NCBI GenBank assembly: GCA_020058975.1
Contig: JAGVDA010000006.1
Location: forward strand, 1-36,407
Length of the DNA stretch: 36,407 bases
Origin: Thermosynechococcus sp. WC_1
GTDB taxonomy: Bacteria > Cyanobacteriota > Cyanobacteriia > Thermosynechococcales > Thermosynechococcaceae
Reading direction: 5' to 3'
Positions 6,837 through 13,934 of this stretch are shown here, in pieces. The notes beneath the pieces were generated by a model, which did not search any database, had not been told where the DNA came from, and worked only from the letters and a program-made list of their open reading frames with translations. The position numbers and the translations under genes are program-made. Positions within the stretch are counted from its first letter, which is position 1. Each line of letters starts with the position of its first letter.

Positions 6837-8440
6837 GAATCATCCCTTACGTCCCCCCTACCGTAGCGCCTGCAACTCCAGCAGACCTCACCGACATCAA
6901 CGCCAAGATAGCGGCGCTGGAAGCAGGTGAAGCCGATGACGCCACCGTTGCAGCACTGGAAGCAGTGCGTGATGCAATTCCCAATATTTCGCCGTTACTA
7001 GACAAACTGGCCACCCCTCGCGATTGGGTACCAGGGGAAGACGTAAAGGCAGGCTACCAGCGGTATCACTATATCCACGATACGGGATTGATGGTCGCTC
7101 CCTACACCAATTTTACGCGGGTGCAGGTGCTTGTTGAGTCAATCTCAGATCGCAAGACTGGCACTACTTTCGACGGGCCGGAGGCTGCAAATTGGAAGTA
7201 CCTGAGCCAGAATCGCGTCGGATCTTACCTGGGCGGTGAGGTCGTCGTGAAAGGATATCGCCATCGTGCTCCAGACAAAAAACTGTATGAGGCGGTGGGG
7301 AACGGCGGCATACGCTCAACCTTCCTGTCTACCGAGTGGAAAGAAATCACCCCACCGCCAGAAATCAATCCCTGGGCCTTATTGGCCGACCTATTGCCCT
7401 ATGCCAAAACCGCAGATATTCCGGCTGCGCAAAACTGGAACGATCCGGTATATGACCTGCTACCATCGCCCAACCTATCCAATTCGGACATCTTCGGCGC
7501 TTCTACAGGCACTCTTGCTGCTGGCGTTGCAGGCAGTGGCCTAGTATGCCGTGGCGACGTTTACACTGTTGCGGAAACAGCCGGATCTAGCCCGTCGGGA
7601 ACTTGGCAGGTAAATTTCAACCTCCCAGGGAATTTTCTTTCGTCCATCGATCTTAGTTTGCGGTTTGGCATTGCGACCACCAAGACAGGGACGATCACGA
7701 TGGCCCTTGATGGCGTGGTCACAACCCTTTCAGGAAATGGCACTAAATGGACTTCTAGCAGCCCAAGCACAGTCCCTAGAACAGATGGGCCTTGGACGTG
7801 GTTTGAGACCAAAATTCCTAGAAATGGGGGCGTTGCAGTTGCCGTTAAGGTCAATATGCCGCCAGGGCAGGTCTTGTTGCCCTGTTTTTATGGGTGGGGC
7901 GCAATCACATCCCGAATCCCAGCCACTCCAAAGGCGATGAATATTATTGACCCCAGGACTGGGTTAAAGCTCACTTACAGCCTTCCAGCGATCTGCATTG
8001 CAACGGGAGCAGGCAACGGCACGACAACACCGTTCACGGCTGCTGGGGATCTAAGACACGTCACCGTTACGTCGCACAACTCGGGTATTACTCACAACGC
8101 TGGAATTTTTACGTTAGTCGCAGGAATTTATTTCCTCCTGCTTTCGGAGCGCTGGATCTTTACCTCCTCAGGCACAATCGCTAGATGTGCATGGACGGAT
8201 GAGGCAGGGAACAACCTGCTTGGGACGTCAGAAGCGCTTTCCCTCCCTGTTACGGCGACCAGCACCGAGGCATACCACGCAGGGGCAGGCGTTCACCAAA
8301 CCTCTTCCCCCGCTGCTTGGGGAATATTCGTAACAAATTCTGCGATTAATATCAAGCCTCGACTGACTCTTGCTAACGGGAGTGCACAGCGAGAAACTAA
8401 GGCTGCGATCGCCACAATTGTAATGTTGCAGAGGTTTTAA
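6833..8440 (+). CDS. Large tail-fibre-type protein with C1q/TNF-like C-terminal knob
   Basis: Start chosen at the ATG at 6833 (ATGA overlap with the upstream stop), giving 535 residues; the frame is open further upstream but that overlaps the zinc protein. Residues 15-55 are an Ala/Glu-rich coiled-coil typical of fibre trimerisation (INAKIAALEAGEADDATVAA). The middle is beta-rich and repetitive. The last 130 residues (NAGIFTLVAGIYFLLLSERW and VTNSAINIKPRL) look like a C1q/TNF-type jelly roll, a common receptor-binding tip. The likely role is host recognition. Confidence 0.7.
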   Translation: MRIIPYVPPTVAPATPADLTDINAKIAALEAGEADDATVAALEAVRDAIPNISPLLDKLATPRDWVPGEDVKAGYQRYHYIHDTGLMVAPYTNFTRVQVLVESISDRKTGTTFDGPEAANWKYLSQNRVGSYLGGEVVVKGYRHRAPDKKLYEAVGNGGIRSTFLSTEWKEITPPPEINPWALLADLLPYAKTADIPAAQNWNDPVYDLLPSPNLSNSDIFGASTGTLAAGVAGSGLVCRGDVYTVAETAGSSPSGTWQVNFNLPGNFLSSIDLSLRFGIATTKTGTITMALDGVVTTLSGNGTKWTSSSPSTVPRTDGPWTWFETKIPRNGGVAVAVKVNMPPGQVLLPCFYGWGAITSRIPATPKAMNIIDPRTGLKLTYSLPAICIATGAGNGTTTPFTAAGDLRHVTVTSHNSGITHNAGIFTLVAGIYFLLLSERWIFTSSGTIARCAWTDEAGNNLLGTSEALSLPVTATSTEAYHAGAGVHQTSSPAAWGIFVTNSAINIKPRLTLANGSAQRETKAAIATIVMLQRF

Positions 8441-8457
8441 CCACAAGGAGCTTGATG

Positions 8458-8477
8458 CTGTCAGGGCGATCGCTCAT
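8458..8477. repeat. 20-bp exact direct repeat, copy 1 (copy 2 at 9259-9278)
   Basis: CTGTCAGGGCGATCGCTCAT occurs just after the fibre gene and again inside the 3' end of the zinc-ribbon gene at 9231. It contains a HIP1 core, but identity extends well beyond the octamer. Confidence 0.85.
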
Positions 8478-8561
8478 CCTTCGGCATAATGTGGAGCGGG
8501 TTGGGTGTGAGCAGGTTCGGGATGATTCGATTTTCTTTGTGTAGTGCGCGGGTGCGACTGG

Positions 8562-8918
8562 ATGATTGGTATCAACAGGAAAGGTGCAACAAGAATAGTT
8601 TTTTTGACCAAGAAGCATGCGATCAAAGTCCCTCGCGTCGATTCCTGGAAAACTTTTTTGACTGGCTTATTGGCTAATTTGCAAGAACGAACGTTTAGCA
8701 CGACAGGCTGGGAAGAACTTTGTCCCGTCATTTTTGCAGATCCTCTTGGGATTTTTGTAATAATGCCTAAAGCAGATCCTCTCGACAGCCGAACTTTTCG
8801 CTGTTTGGATTACGATAATTTTGTCAACAAAATTGACTACGTCGTGCCTGTTGAAAACAAAATTGATAGCTTTGGGTTTCTTGATAATAAAGTTGTTGCC
8901 GTTGACTATGGGAGCTGA
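8562..8918 (+). CDS. Conserved phage protein with kinase-like lysine and DYG motifs
   Basis: 118 residues from the ATG at 8562; a GTG six codons earlier is possible. The pattern RIVFLTKKHAIKVPRV, WKTFLTGLLANLQERTF, ELCPVIFADPLGIFVIM and finally VAVDYGS resembles a minimal protein-kinase-like lobe: a VAIK-type lysine, a long helix, and a DFG-like DYG near the end. I recall similar short hypothetical proteins in phages, but the catalytic loop is missing or unrecognisable, so enzymatic activity is doubtful. It stands alone between two repeat-rich intergenic regions. Confidence 0.6.
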   Translation: MIGINRKGATRIVFLTKKHAIKVPRVDSWKTFLTGLLANLQERTFSTTGWEELCPVIFADPLGIFVIMPKADPLDSRTFRCLDYDNFVNKIDYVVPVENKIDSFGFLDNKVVAVDYGS

Positions 8919-8940
8919 CGAGGTCGCGAGTCAGATTCTG

Positions 8941-8965
8941 GCATAGAATAGACTCAGCGATCGCC
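8941..8965. repeat. 25-bp direct repeat, copy 1 (copy 2 at 9218-9242, one mismatch)
   Basis: The unit begins GCATAGAATAGACT and ends in a HIP1 core. Copy 2 overlaps the stop codon of the leftward zinc-ribbon gene. The pair encloses the structured non-coding segment with the T-arm-like hairpin. Confidence 0.85.
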
Positions 8966-9090
8966 ATCGCATTGGTTGCTGCGGGTGCGGCTGGACAAAG
9001 TGACCCCCTTTGTCTCCCTGCAAGGTTGAATCAAACCTTGTGTAAATGCAAGTTCGAGTCTTGCCTTTGAATGGCGATCGCGCATTAGTC
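8953..9090 (+). ncRNA. Candidate structured RNA with tRNA T-arm-like hairpin
   Basis: Three hairpins follow each other: GACAAAG/CTTTGTC (8994-9014, 7-base loop), CAAGGTT/AACCTTG (9021-9040, 6-base loop), and GCAAG-TTCGAGT-CTTGC (9048-9064), which is a textbook tRNA T-arm. Outer segments GCGATCGCCAT (8957-8967) and ATGGCGATCGC (9071-9081) are perfect 11-bp complements and could close the set, with GACT/AGTC pairing beyond. Part of the closing stem is the self-complementary HIP1 octamer, so it is weaker evidence than it looks. No D-arm or normal anticodon loop is present, so this is not a functional tRNA. It could be a second tRNA-mimic or Y-like RNA, or a decayed tRNA or attachment-site remnant. 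Confidence 0.4.
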
Positions 9091-9193
9091 TGACCCTAAA
9101 GCCGAAGGCTAGCAAGCCCATTGTCAGCGTTTCATTTCCTCCAGGAGTATCTAGAATCCGTCTTTAGTGGGCGTTAGCCACTAATGCGCGATC
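9076..9193. repeat. Long-range inverted repeat in the non-coding stretch
   Basis: GATCGCGCATTAGT (9076-9089) and ACTAATGCGCGATC (9180-9193) are exact 14-bp complements. A nested hairpin TTAGTGG/CCACTAA (9164-9184) shares the right arm, so the two pairings compete. The 8919-9230 interval carries no convincing protein-coding ORF. Confidence 0.75.
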
Positions 9194-9230
9194 ACGTTTA
9201 TTGTACCAGACGGTTTAGCATAGAATAGAC

Positions 9231-9479
9231 TTAGCGATCGCCCCAAGTGTCCCCCCACCTGTCAGGGCGATCGCTCATTGCTTCTTTGATTTTGCTAAGG
9301 CGATCGCGCTTCCGCTTAATATTCTGGCGTTGCTGCGGTGTCAGTCCATCGTCAATCCGATTGTGGCCGCCATGCTGTGCATTCGGTACAAATGTAGCGC
9401 CACAGTCCTTGCAGCGGTATCTCTGTGTGCCAGCGCGGTTAGTCCCATTTAGCGTGATGTTTTGGTGTGGGCAGGTCAT
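9231..9479 (-). CDS. Stand-alone zinc-ribbon protein (IS1 InsA-like N-terminal domain)
   Basis: Start placed at the ATG at 9479 (MTCPHQN), preceded by AAGGA; an ATG at 9500 would start inside a terminator hairpin. 82 residues. CPH near the start, then NGTNRAGTQRYRCKDCGATFV, closely match the zinc ribbon found at the N-terminus of IS1-type transposase InsA and some regulators. The rest is a basic helix (QQRQNIKRKRDRLSKIKEAM), suggesting nucleic-acid binding. No transposase catalytic domain or inverted repeats are nearby, so this is not an insertion sequence. Confidence 0.65.
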   Translation of the reverse strand: MTCPHQNITLNGTNRAGTQRYRCKDCGATFVPNAQHGGHNRIDDGLTPQQRQNIKRKRDRLSKIKEAMSDRPDRWGDTWGDR

Positions 9480-9498
9480 GGGTGGTATCCTTGATGAC

Positions 9499-9539
9499 AA
9501 AGCCCGACGCTCTAGGTGGTACTAAAGGTCGGGCTTTTT
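9499..9539 (+). terminator. Rho-independent-type terminator
   Basis: Perfect 10-bp arms AAAGCCCGAC (9499-9508) and GTCGGGCTTT (9528-9537) with a 19-base loop, followed rightward by a T run ending at 9539. Leftward the T tract is shorter, so it may also weakly end the 9921-9556 transcript. Confidence 0.7.
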
Positions 9540-9555
9540 GTTGTGGTGTTTAGAC

Positions 9556-9921
9556 TTAGCAATAGCTCGCAGCGGTAACAACCGCTGAATTGTCGACAAT
9601 AACAGGTAGATAATAATACCCATTACTAACGTCGGGCGTTGCGTATCTTCCCTTGCCGCCGACAATGTGGGTATAATCGGTGGGGTTCCTCCTCAGAGGA
9701 TCGTCTACCAGCGGCAGCGTCACCGCTACCCCATACCCGTTTTCTGTGTCGTTGCGGTAGACCCACACTGGGTTCATCGCCTTTGCGTCGGGCTGCATTG
9801 CCCAAGTAGGCAAGATGGGTTGGCAATCACCAACCCATACCCCTTTCTCTTTTGTTGGCGCACCCAAAGAATCTAAGGATCTGCTATTAGGCCAAAAATC
9901 ATTGATTCTTGCAACTGTCAT
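9556..9921 (-). CDS. Unknown 121-residue beta-rich protein
   Basis: ATG at 9921 with AGAGG ten bases upstream and an excellent promoter (TTGACA-17-TATTAT) beyond. The sequence is rich in Trp, Tyr and Asn with turn-like segments (FWPNSRSLDSLGAPTKEKG, YRNDTENGYGVAVTLPLVD). This suggests a small virion or lectin-like beta domain rather than an enzyme. No signal peptide or membrane segment. It is a single-gene unit ending before the hairpin at 9499-9539. I do not recognise a family. Confidence 0.6.
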   Translation of the reverse strand: MTVARINDFWPNSRSLDSLGAPTKEKGVWVGDCQPILPTWAMQPDAKAMNPVWVYRNDTENGYGVAVTLPLVDDPLRRNPTDYTHIVGGKGRYATPDVSNGYYYLPVIVDNSAVVTAASYC

Positions 9922-9950
9922 TTGTCATTTCCTCTAGGTGGTATGTAATC

Positions 9951-9979
9951 ATAATATCAACTTTTGACGTAGGTGTCAA
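9951..9979 (-). promoter_or_regulatory. Strong sigma70-like promoter for the 121-aa gene
   Basis: Leftward TTGACA (9979-9974), a 17-base spacer, TATTAT (9956-9951). Predicted start is about 25 bases before the ATG. The -35 sits in a small inverted repeat TTGAC/GTCAA. Beyond it, 9980-10129 has a GGGGTG/CACCCC hairpin (about 10005-10025) but no ORF. Confidence 0.75.
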
Positions 9980-10129
9980 GGGGGATTGATGATTTCTATT
10001 CTTGGGGGTGCCGTAAGCCACCCCGAAAGTTCCGAAATGAACTACCCTATACAGGTTGCTTAGTGTTTTTCTTGCCCCTCAACAACCCTGCAAGGTATCC
10101 TAAAAAGGTCTTTCTTACGGTTTTTTTAG

Positions 10130-11473
10130 ATGCCAGTCTTCTACTACGATCCGATCACCGCTTTTCAAGAACTCTCTGCAACAATCCCCGAGGGACAACG
10201 ATTCGTCCAGACTGGCATTGATTACGAAGGAAAACTCACAAAATATGTCTCAGACATCTACCCTGATTATCCATTCAGCGACGGCGACGCTGATGCGATG
10301 TGCCTGGAGCAGGGAGGAATGGCAAACTGTTCTGTACTCACCGATATTATGGGCTATGCTGGCTCAACGCGGAACCCCTACACTGTAGAAAATGGGGTCT
10401 ATCCCTATGGCCTATCGCCTAATGGTCTGTATCTCGTTGCCTGTAGCCAAGACTATAAAAAGGTTTGGGTTGCGATCGATTCGCAAGTACCTGTTGATGC
10501 CAAAGGACGCCCCCTATACGCACGCCCTCGCGAGAAAACACGCGGCTTTTTTGCAATGCTTTACGAGAAGGCTGCGGTAACATTGCACTCGGGCAAATAT
10601 TCAACATCTACCTATATCATCAACACTTTTCAAGGATGGTTTCCCCGCGTTAACTATTCAGTTGCAGCCTTCGATGACATCCTGAATGTCTTTGAATTGG
10701 GCGGATATGGTTTTGGTGGCATCCGAACTGGTGTATTACCAATGCCAATTGGGTTGGTTGCCGATCATGATTTTGCTGTCCTTGATGCCTTAAGAATCAC
10801 TGATCCAGATGGCACCAATCATGAACTTGTCCTTTTAGCAAATCCTTGGTCTGCGCTTTCCGGCAAAGATTATGTCTCTCCCTATTCTGATGACTCGCCT
10901 TTCTGGGACGCCCACCCCGAAGCTTTAGCCTATGTCCAAAAATCGCGCCCTGACACGGGCTGCTTTTGGATTGCTTGGGCAGAACTAAGAAATGGTCAGA
11001 TCTGCGCGCCCTTTAGCCCCCGGTGGTTTGTGCCGTTACCCTTGGCCACACATCCCCATGAAGAAGTCGTGGACTACACCTTTACCGATGGCACGGTAAC
11101 GACTGGACGATGGAACGGAGAATGGCCCGAGCCATTTCAGTTGCGACCCGTTGCGATCGCCAACAATGACCTAATGACCATCACCGTAACTGAACCGACT
11201 GAGTTCCGATTTACGATGAAGTGGAACGACAAATCTACTGTAGGTCGGCATGGATATGTGGCGATCGCACTGCCAGGAGAAGACTGGGCCTGTACCGATT
11301 ATGTGCGCGGATGGCATGGGTCAGCCTCTTTAAAGATTTGCACTTTACCGGCGGGAACCTATGAGTTTTATGTTGCTTCGGTGTATCAACCCAGGGATCG
11401 AGGCACTGCACAGGTTTTGATTCAGGCGGATAAACCGTTTGAGTTTGCGAGGGGGTTAGGGAATCTTTTCTAA
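10130..11473 (+). CDS. Calpain-like (family C2) cysteine protease
   Basis: 447 residues. The calpain core is readable in order. Oxyanion Gln61 and catalytic Cys67 lie in LEQGGMANCSVLTDI (family: QGxxGDCW). WVAIDSQVPV at 113-122 corresponds to the IDDxLP strand. FFAMLYEKAAVTLHSG follows. Catalytic His213 is in ADHDFAVLDA and Asn238 in LLANPWS. TGCFWIAWAEL near 276-286 matches the DGxFWMSFxDF end of the catalytic unit. About 160 beta-rich residues follow, like the C2-like domain III. Acidic stretches could bind calcium. No signal peptide. The Trp after the usual catalytic Cys is replaced by Ser. A phage role (virion maturation or a host target) is inference. Confidence 0.8.
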   Translation: MPVFYYDPITAFQELSATIPEGQRFVQTGIDYEGKLTKYVSDIYPDYPFSDGDADAMCLEQGGMANCSVLTDIMGYAGSTRNPYTVENGVYPYGLSPNGLYLVACSQDYKKVWVAIDSQVPVDAKGRPLYARPREKTRGFFAMLYEKAAVTLHSGKYSTSTYIINTFQGWFPRVNYSVAAFDDILNVFELGGYGFGGIRTGVLPMPIGLVADHDFAVLDALRITDPDGTNHELVLLANPWSALSGKDYVSPYSDDSPFWDAHPEALAYVQKSRPDTGCFWIAWAELRNGQICAPFSPRWFVPLPLATHPHEEVVDYTFTDGTVTTGRWNGEWPEPFQLRPVAIANNDLMTITVTEPTEFRFTMKWNDKSTVGRHGYVAIALPGEDWACTDYVRGWHGSASLKICTLPAGTYEFYVASVYQPRDRGTAQVLIQADKPFEFARGLGNLF

Positions 11474-11670
11474 AATTTCTTGCTTTTCGGCGTCGGTCAT
11501 GGAGTAGAACCCTTCATCTTCAAGGAATTCCGTGATTTCACGCAGTTTTGAGGGGCCTTCGTAATCTCGATCTGGTCCCCCATGGCATCCAGAAAAGTCT
11601 CTAGATCTTTCCACTGTCTAGTTTCCGCCTCAATCCCACAGGCTAAATCGATGGCTTGATTAAGGTTCAT
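11456..11670 (-). pseudogene. Small gene interrupted by a single-base frameshift
   Basis: From the ATG at 11670 the frame reads MNLNQAIDLACGIEAETRQW...FLDAMG and then goes off at a G5 run (C5 at 11577-11581 on the plus strand). Adding one G restores a continuous, well-formed C-terminus (DRDYEGPSKLREITEFLEDE through MTDAEKQEILEKIP) ending at 11456. The intact product would be about 71 residues, mostly helical. Its 3' end overlaps the convergent calpain-like gene by about 18 bases. The break may be a real mutation, a phase-variable tract or a sequencing error. Family unknown. Confidence 0.6.
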
Positions 11671-11737
11671 GGGGTGTTTCCAGTAAGATAGATTTAGGCA
11701 GGTTTTAATCCAAAAAGACTTACAGTAAGACCTGAAA

Positions 11738-12001
11738 ATGCCAGTTTACATTTTATCTGATCGCCCCAATAACCGCATCAAAATCGGCTATACCGCCAAC
11801 GTTGCCAAACGATTGCAAACGCATCGAACCAGCAATCCTGGGCTGGAATTGATTGCTGTGATTGAGGAAGGCGATCGCAATGCTGAAAAAGCTCTTCACC
11901 GTCTCATGGGAGGTCATCGCTGTAGCGGAACAACGGAATGGTATCGGGATTCGGCGATCGTTCGGCAGGTGCTGGGTAGGGTTTTGTCCTTTAGGCATTA
12001 G
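11738..12001 (+). CDS. GIY-YIG-type small protein (T5orf172/Mug113-like)
   Basis: 87 residues. VYIL (3-6), KIGYT (15-19), Arg25, AEKALH with Glu50 and His54, and GTTEWYR with Glu67 follow the order of the minimal GIY-YIG nuclease fold as seen in T5orf172/Mug113 proteins. These cut DNA or are inactive relatives. The general base tyrosines (Y4, Y18) and a glutamate are present, so activity is possible. It stops one base before the convergent methyltransferase, which makes a restriction pairing conceivable, although the opposite orientation argues against a standard operon. Confidence 0.75.
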   Translation: MPVYILSDRPNNRIKIGYTANVAKRLQTHRTSNPGLELIAVIEEGDRNAEKALHRLMGGHRCSGTTEWYRDSAIVRQVLGRVLSFRH

Positions 12002-12002
12002 C

Positions 12003-13109
12003 TCATAGAATTTCCTTAACGTGAGTTGCTAGCACTTTTGCAAGAAGAGGAGGGACAGCATTACCAACTTGATCATCTTGTGTGACGTATCGTGCCTTAC
12101 GAGTAAGGTTTCCGAAAAACTGATAATCATCATCGAAGCTTTGTAAACGAGCGGCTTCTCGTGTTGTCAAACCCCTGGGTTGCCAAGGATGGATAATGTC
12201 TGTCCTAAAATTACAGGTAATCGTTCGTGAAGGGACTTTCTCTAAAAGCTTGAAAACATTATTTTTCTTCGTCCTCAACTCAGGTGGCAAGGAACGAATA
12301 TCCCCACCTTGAGGCATTGCTGAATAACGATCAATAATCGTTTGGCTATGACAAGTTGCTCGATGATTATACAGTAATCCAGGAACTCTGTTCCCGACAA
12401 TACTTTTTTGATAATCAGTCTTGCATGGCAAACTATACATTACTTCATTCCCTTGTCCCTGCTCTAAAAATGGAAGGCTTGAAAGAGCCTCTTCAACGGT
12501 TACAAAAGGGGTATAACTATTCCCGAACAAGTCTAGATTACAATTTTCTGTGGCGGCGTGCGTTTGCAAAGGCATTGATATACGCTTTCCAGCACTTGTC
12601 CCAATCATTATGAAACGTGGTCGAGCCTGCGGTACTCCGAACTTAGCTGAGTTAAGAATGTCGTACAAAATTTCATAGCCAATTTTTGCAAACTCATTGC
12701 AGATTGCTTCTAGGACTAAGCCTCGCTGCATTGATACAAGACCCGCAACATTTTCGAAAATGAATACCTTCGGTTTTAAGACATCTACGACGCGGACAAA
12801 CTCCTTGAAAAGTCGATTTTTAGGGTCATCTGGCAATCTTGAGCCAGCTAAGCTGAATCCCTGACAAGGTGGACCTCCGATTACGATATCGACATCCCTG
12901 CCTTTTGTAAGTGCTAGCAGCTCCTGCGTATCAATGCTAGCGACATCTCTACAGACTACTGGGACAGTTGGATGGTTGTGGCTGAACGTGGCAACAGCCT
13001 GCTTATCAAAGTCAATTGCCAAAACGGTTTCAAAGCCGCCGGCTTTCCGAAAACCTTCTGTGAAACCTCCTGCACCACAAAAAAGGTCTACTGTTGCAAT
13101 ACCTGTCAT
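12003..13109 (-). CDS. DNA (cytosine-5) methyltransferase
   Basis: 368 residues, canonical: motif I DLFCGAGGFTEGF (8-20), motif IV Cys82 in GGPPCQGFSLAG, motif VI ENV (119-121), QARPRF motif VIII, target-recognition region about 190-300, motif IX TTREAARLQSFDD and motif X VGNAVPPLLA. It resembles chromosomal and R-M-type C5 enzymes more than the two divergent ones at 2022 and 35323. It is the last gene of a leftward set with a secreted peptide and a zinc-ribbon protein. No restriction endonuclease is in the same direction. Confidence 0.95.
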   Translation of the reverse strand: MTGIATVDLFCGAGGFTEGFRKAGGFETVLAIDFDKQAVATFSHNHPTVPVVCRDVASIDTQELLALTKGRDVDIVIGGPPCQGFSLAGSRLPDDPKNRLFKEFVRVVDVLKPKVFIFENVAGLVSMQRGLVLEAICNEFAKIGYEILYDILNSAKFGVPQARPRFIMIGTSAGKRISMPLQTHAATENCNLDLFGNSYTPFVTVEEALSSLPFLEQGQGNEVMYSLPCKTDYQKSIVGNRVPGLLYNHRATCHSQTIIDRYSAMPQGGDIRSLPPELRTKKNNVFKLLEKVPSRTITCNFRTDIIHPWQPRGLTTREAARLQSFDDDYQFFGNLTRKARYVTQDDQVGNAVPPLLAKVLATHVKEIL

Positions 13110-13137
13110 ATCTCTCCAATTTCTTATTCTTTTCCTG

Positions 13138-13368
13138 CTAAAAGTCGTTCATGGTGCATCCAACATAGTTCCTCAGTCCTTCCGTCACATCTTTGACCAA
13201 TTTAGGCGGAGGACATTCTGATGTGTTTTTGGGTTGAGGTATCAACAAGCTATCAATTGGACTTAGAACGAATGTCTCTTCCTTGATAGGGTCAAAAATT
13301 GGATCTCCCCATGCACTGAAAGGATTGACGGGAATCAGGGAGATCGCCAACAGTATTACTTTTTTCAT
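13138..13368 (-). CDS. Small secreted protein
   Basis: Start taken as the ATG at 13368, ten bases after AGGAG; a TTG at 13374 overlapping the upstream stop is possible. 76 residues. MKKVILLAISLIPVNPFSAWG is a typical signal peptide with cleavage likely after AWG or nearby. The mature part is short and Pro-rich with two Cys (C-terminal TSECPPPKLVKDVTEG and YVGCTMNDF) that could form a disulfide. It sits between the zinc-ribbon gene and the methyltransferase. Function unknown. Confidence 0.55.
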   Translation of the reverse strand: MKKVILLAISLIPVNPFSAWGDPIFDPIKEETFVLSPIDSLLIPQPKNTSECPPPKLVKDVTEGLRNYVGCTMNDF

Positions 13369-13370
13369 TA

Positions 13371-13790
13371 TCAAATTTCTCCTAAAACTTCTTGAATTTC
13401 GCCACCATATTTCTCAATCTTCTTTCTCAGCTCCACCAGCGCCTCCTTCACCGGCTGACCATGTTTCCGTTCAGCGAAATCGCATTTAATATTTTTCCCG
13501 TTAGGTCGCTCGACCAAGCAACACTTCACACCGATTTCTCGAAGCACCAAGACTTCGACGTTGAAATGCTTGGTTTTCGCCCACAACTGAACCCGATTAC
13601 CATCGCTCTTCAGTAACTCCCACTTCAGCCCAGGAAAGACCGCTTCACACTGCTGCAAGACATCGGCGGACTTGGGCAATGCTCGTTCAACCCGCGTGAT
13701 TTTGCAGGCAGCACAGCGAAACCGTGGGCGACCATTGGAGGCAACCTTCCCGTGGAGATGCATGGGTTTGAGGCAGTTGGGGCAGTTCAA
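13371..13790 (-). CDS. Zinc-ribbon protein with C-terminal alpha/beta domain
   Basis: TTG start at 13790, with GGAAGAAG four bases upstream. 139 residues. Cys3/Cys6 (NCPNC) and Cys26/Cys29 (RCAACK) make a classical zinc ribbon. Residues 45-139 form a separate alpha/beta domain (FPGLKWELLKSDGNRVQLWA, VEVLVLREIGVKCCLVER) ending in a charged helix. A nucleic-acid-binding or nuclease-accessory role is plausible, but I see no catalytic motif. It heads the operon ending in the methyltransferase and has a promoter embedded in a 13-bp inverted repeat. Confidence 0.6.
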   Translation of the reverse strand: MNCPNCLKPMHLHGKVASNGRPRFRCAACKITRVERALPKSADVLQQCEAVFPGLKWELLKSDGNRVQLWAKTKHFNVEVLVLREIGVKCCLVERPNGKNIKCDFAERKHGQPVKEALVELRKKIEKYGGEIQEVLGEI

Positions 13791-13815
13791 AAAACTTCTT
13801 CCTCACTAACGTCTT

Positions 13816-13865
13816 ACCTCCAACACTTCTCCTCAAGAATACGCTAAAAGTGTTGGAGGTGTCAA
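13816..13865 (-). promoter_or_regulatory. Promoter with 13-bp inverted-repeat operator
   Basis: Leftward TTGACA (13865-13860), 18-base spacer, TATTCT (13841-13836). Perfect 13-bp inverted repeats ACCTCCAACACTT (13816-13828) and its complement (13848-13860) flank the -10 and fill the spacer, as expected of a repressor site. The same DNA is upstream of the histidine kinase on the other strand. Confidence 0.7.
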
Positions 13866-13934
13866 TGCCTTGTTTGTGCATTTGCCCCAAGGACAGTACA
13901 ATGTCTGAGGCAATCTCCTGCCCTGCCCATTCAT

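Noticed and set aside
8944-9072. A genuine tRNA gene at the T-arm-like hairpin
   Set aside because: The T-arm is perfect, but there is no D-arm with GG, no acceptor partner for CTTTGAA and no anticodon loop with T at position 33.
9231-9500. An IS1-family insertion sequence
   Set aside because: Only the zinc ribbon is present; no DDE transposase, no frameshifting ORF pair and no terminal inverted repeats.
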